Shown piece after piece: positions 61,850-64,000 of a stretch of 64,000 nt of DNA; the stretch's first letter is position 1; the number at the start of each line of letters is the position of its first letter. The stretch spans positions 64,240 to 128,239 of the forward strand of contig NZ_LMFJ01000002.1 of assembly GCF_001426755.1 (NCBI RefSeq). The letters are read 5' to 3'. This DNA is from Aeromicrobium sp. Root495 (GTDB lineage: Bacteria > Actinomycetota > Actinomycetes > Propionibacteriales > Nocardioidaceae). Both the position numbers and the translations under genes were made by a program. Under the pieces are notes generated by a model. It was not told the DNA's origin. It saw only the letters and a list, made by a program, of their open reading frames with translations, and did not search any database.

Positions 61850-62947
61850 ATGCCCGGCAACATCGCCCGACGGCCAGATGGCCGCTGGCGCGCGCGGTAT
61901 CGGGACGAGACAGGCCGCGAACGCTCGAGGCACTTCGAGAAGAAGATCGCGGCTCAGCGCTGGTTGGATGAGGTGGCCAGCTCTGTCCTCACGGGGAACT
62001 ACGTGGACCCGTCCGCCGGGCGAGTCACCTATCGCGACTTCTATGCGGAATGGTCGGCGAACCAACTCTGGCTGCCCAATTCCCGCCGCAACGCCGATCA
62101 AGCGGTCCGTTCCGTTCCCTTCGGCGACGTCCAGCTCAAGACCATCCGCCGCAGTCACATCGAACGCTGGATCAAGGAGATGTCGGAGCGCCTTGCGCCG
62201 ACCACGATCAAGACGCGTTTCGTGATCGTGCGCTCAGTTTTTCGCGCCGCGGTCGCCGATCGCGTCATCGCGAGCGACCCGTGCCTGGGCGTCGTGCTGC
62301 CACGTCGGCGCAAGGCCGAAGCAGCAATGCATCTGCCGTCGGTTGTCGAGGTGGGGCGACTCCTGGCGAATGCAGATAGCCCGCGCGTCTCGACCCGAAG
62401 AGGCTTCCGCGCATACGTGGCTCTGTGTGCTTTCGCAGGTCTACGGAAGGGCGAGGCCTCCGCTGTCCAAGTTCGGGACATCGACTTCGAACAGCGCCTC
62501 CTCCATGTGCGCCGACAAGTCCAGCGAGAGTACGACGAGCTGGTTGTGCGACTACCGAAATATGGGTCAGAACGAACCATCTACCTCCCCGACGAGCTCC
62601 TCGTGGTGCTTAGGGAGCACATCATCGGCCAGCTACCCCGGGCTCACGCTGAAGACTGGCTGTTCACCGTGGACGGTGAGCCGCTGGACGACAATGCCGT
62701 CACGTGGCGTTGGCGTGCGACCCGCAACGCGGTCTACCTACCTACAGTTCGCCTCCACGACCTTCGCCATTTCTACGCATCAGGATTGATCGCCGCAGGA
62801 TGCGATGTGGTGACTGTTCAGCGCGCGCTCGGACATGCATCAGCGACAACGACTCTCAGCACATACAGCCATCTATGGCCGACAGCGGCCGATCGAACAC
62901 GAAACGCAGCGTCGGACCTGCTTAGGCAGTCGCTCGGCCTCACCTAG
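61850..62947 (+). CDS. int: Site-specific tyrosine recombinase (integrase)
   Basis: A 365-residue integrase. It has an N-terminal Arm-type DNA-binding segment (RRPDGRWRARYRDETGRER), a SAM-like core-binding domain (about 60-150) and a catalytic domain. The catalytic residues seen are Arg in AGLRKGEA, His-x-x-Arg in LHDLRHFYASG, His in LGHASATTT and Tyr in YSHLW. Complete and probably active. The attachment site should lie next to its 3' end, but no tRNA follows. Confidence 0.93.
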   Translation: MPGNIARRPDGRWRARYRDETGRERSRHFEKKIAAQRWLDEVASSVLTGNYVDPSAGRVTYRDFYAEWSANQLWLPNSRRNADQAVRSVPFGDVQLKTIRRSHIERWIKEMSERLAPTTIKTRFVIVRSVFRAAVADRVIASDPCLGVVLPRRRKAEAAMHLPSVVEVGRLLANADSPRVSTRRGFRAYVALCAFAGLRKGEASAVQVRDIDFEQRLLHVRRQVQREYDELVVRLPKYGSERTIYLPDELLVVLREHIIGQLPRAHAEDWLFTVDGEPLDDNAVTWRWRATRNAVYLPTVRLHDLRHFYASGLIAAGCDVVTVQRALGHASATTTLSTYSHLWPTAADRTRNAASDLLRQSLGLT

Positions 62948-62961
62948 GCACGACCCGTTCC

Positions 62962-63150
62962 TCAGGGTTCGTTCTCATTTGGCCAAGCCACAACCGCGCC
63001 TCGCTGCAGCTGTTGCTCGTGCCATCCCTCGTGACCTACGGGCAAGACGCACCTAAAATTTCTCCCCATCACGAGGACGGTCGATGTGCATTCTGAGGTT
63101 GGAGGTCGACGCGAATACAGACGATTGACGAAGTTCGTGAACTGGCGCAT
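62962..63150 (-). CDS. Small Cys/His protein
   Basis: A 62-residue protein with Cys-(x)n-CVLPVGHEGWHEQQ and a terminal VVAWPNE. Small proteins with a C-x-L-P-x-GHEGxH...W pattern are widespread in actinobacterial phages and elements (from memory). ATG at 63150 has no ribosome site. It converges on the integrase with 14 bp between stops. Confidence 0.4.
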   Translation of the reverse strand: MRQFTNFVNRLYSRRPPTSECTSTVLVMGRNFRCVLPVGHEGWHEQQLQRGAVVAWPNENEP

Positions 63151-63370
63151 GTTTCTACGCTGGCGACTTCGTCGCCTACGATGGCGACCCGTTCTCGCCT
63201 TGTGGAATACCGTCGCGATAATCCACACCCAGACCCGGACTCCGTCTGGTTGCCACGTCGCTCTGAAGGACCTGTCCGACGACCAGGCGGACGCTCACGT
63301 ATTCATCAACGCATCTCAGAACGCGAAGCGTTCGTCTCGAGCAGTAGCGGCGCCGTAGACGTGTCGTCAC

Positions 63371-64000
63371 CTACTTGTGCCGCCACAGCGGCAGCGACGT
63401 CCAGCCGTTCGGAAACCCCATGTCCGACTCGGGACTGAGCCCCTTGATTTCGGGGAACTTCTTGACCACTGTTGCGAATTTCGCAGGCCAGTTGGTCCCG
63501 GGATCCGACGACCTAAGCATGTACGCCAAGTATGCAACGTGGGGATACAACTTGCGCCGATCGACCTCGCCGTTCACCTCGGCAAGGTGTTGAAGATCGT
63601 CGCCAACCTCGGCGGGCCGGAACTCTGGCAGGGAGTAGGTAAACCGTCGATTCCACAGCCGGGAGTGGTGCGCACTCGTGTTACGCACGTGCGAAAGGTT
63701 GAGCGAGACCGGGTCGAGCGTGCGGCCGGTCTTGATGCCGAATCCCCGGGAGACCTCATTTCGATCGCCGTTGTCCATGAGCTTGTATAGCCTTACAAGT
63801 TGCCCGAAACTCATGACCTCAGTAGCGACCCAAATGGGCAGACTGCCGTCGTACTTCTCTTGAAAATGCCGGACGAAGTCTTCCGAACTCGATTCTGAGA
63901 TCTGGCGATCGAGACGCTCGACCCACTCTTCGTGTCTGGTCGAGTCCTGGCTGGATCTGCGGTCACAAACCGAGGCCCGCAGATGGGTCGTGTTCAAGTG
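63371..64000 (-). CDS. Abi-family (AbiD/F-like) protein, cut by the window end
   Basis: At least 209 residues of an Abi_2-type abortive infection protein. It has PIWVATEVMSFGQLVRLYKLM, then the hallmark LNLSHVRNTSAHHSRLWNR. The frame is open to the end of the window, so the N terminus is missing. Such proteins stop phage growth or act as toxin-like HEPN RNases; the RNxxxHH motif fits a HEPN active site. Between 63151 and 63370 no gene is seen. Placement beside the integrase suggests element-borne defence. Confidence 0.8.
   Translation of the reverse strand, partial: HLNTTHLRASVCDRRSSQDSTRHEEWVERLDRQISESSSEDFVRHFQEKYDGSLPIWVATEVMSFGQLVRLYKLMDNGDRNEVSRGFGIKTGRTLDPVSLNLSHVRNTSAHHSRLWNRRFTYSLPEFRPAEVGDDLQHLAEVNGEVDRRKLYPHVAYLAYMLRSSDPGTNWPAKFATVVKKFPEIKGLSPESDMGFPNGWTSLPLWRHK

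Larger units (their letters stand above)
26124..62947. mobile_element. Probable integrative and conjugative element with Tad-pilus module
   Basis: The block contains a MobF relaxase, VirD4 and VirB4 ATPases, other T4SS parts, an excisionase and a tyrosine recombinase, which together make an ICE. Many small genes without recognised function fit an accessory element. The coordinates given run from the first gene of conjugation-type context to the end of the integrase. True ends were not found: no tRNA gene and no convincing direct repeat was seen near 26.0 or 63.0 kb. The neighbouring Abi gene may lie inside or outside. The Tad operon (49-59.4 kb) lies within these limits. Confidence 0.6.

Noticed and set aside
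25962..63100. Direct-repeat att sites at the element ends
   Set aside because: Visual comparison of the sequence around 26.0 kb and 62.95-63.1 kb gave only an 8-base match, which is expected by chance.

Overview
The window is high-GC actinobacterial DNA. Codon bias is strong, GTG and TTG starts are common, stop/start overlaps of the ATGA, GTGA and TGATG type are frequent, and gene families are typical of Actinobacteria (PaaR-type TetR, SCO6880-like conjugation protein, DUF3263, LysM-BTAD protein). A relative of Nocardioides, Aeromicrobium or Gordonia would fit, but nothing here fixes the genus. No rRNA, tRNA or CRISPR array was seen.

Region 1 (1-11.5 kb) is a styrene/alkene epoxidation and glutathione-conjugation locus. 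On the minus strand the order is styA-styB (two-component FAD monooxygenase), a MarR regulator, a family III CoA-transferase, a short-chain dehydrogenase, two glutathione transferases and an aldehyde dehydrogenase. Next to them lie gshB with a CoA-disulfide-reductase-like flavoprotein, and a divergent gshA-like ligase. The gene content matches the isoGHIJ/gshAB logic of isoprene degraders and the glutathione-dependent styrene route proposed for Gordonia. The epoxide is opened with glutathione, the alcohol is oxidised, and CoA replaces glutathione to give (here) phenylacetyl-CoA. No styrene oxide isomerase gene (styC) is present. Three minus-strand promoters in front of styA, styG and gshB share the same architecture, which suggests one regulon that includes glutathione synthesis.

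Region 2 (11.5-26 kb) is a complete phenylacetate catabolon: paaR, paaABCDE-J-F-H-I on the minus strand, paaZ plus an EthD-like gene on the plus strand, then paaK, a phenylacetaldehyde-type dehydrogenase and paaG. Two nearly identical 24-bp palindromes, between paaA and paaZ and upstream of paaG, are probable PaaR operators. Region 1 therefore feeds region 2. A standalone PAS-domain gene closes the block.

Region 3 (26 kb to about 63 kb) is a probable integrative and conjugative element. It carries a MobF relaxase/helicase fused to a C-terminal Toprim (DnaG-like) module on the plus strand. A convergent minus-strand operon of about 11 genes encodes a type IV secretion/conjugation apparatus (VirD4, VirB4, SCO6880-like, TrbL/VirB6-like, VirB2-like, M23/lysozyme-like). 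A 12-gene Tad-type pilus operon with a giant LysM-BTAD protein follows. The right end has an excisionase and a tyrosine recombinase. Between the modules are small membrane proteins, an ANTAR protein next to three tandem perfect inverted repeats, a lipoprotein and a DUF3263 gene. The ends of the element could not be fixed: no tRNA or convincing att repeat was found. To the right of the integrase lie a small Cys/His protein and an Abi-type gene that runs off the window.
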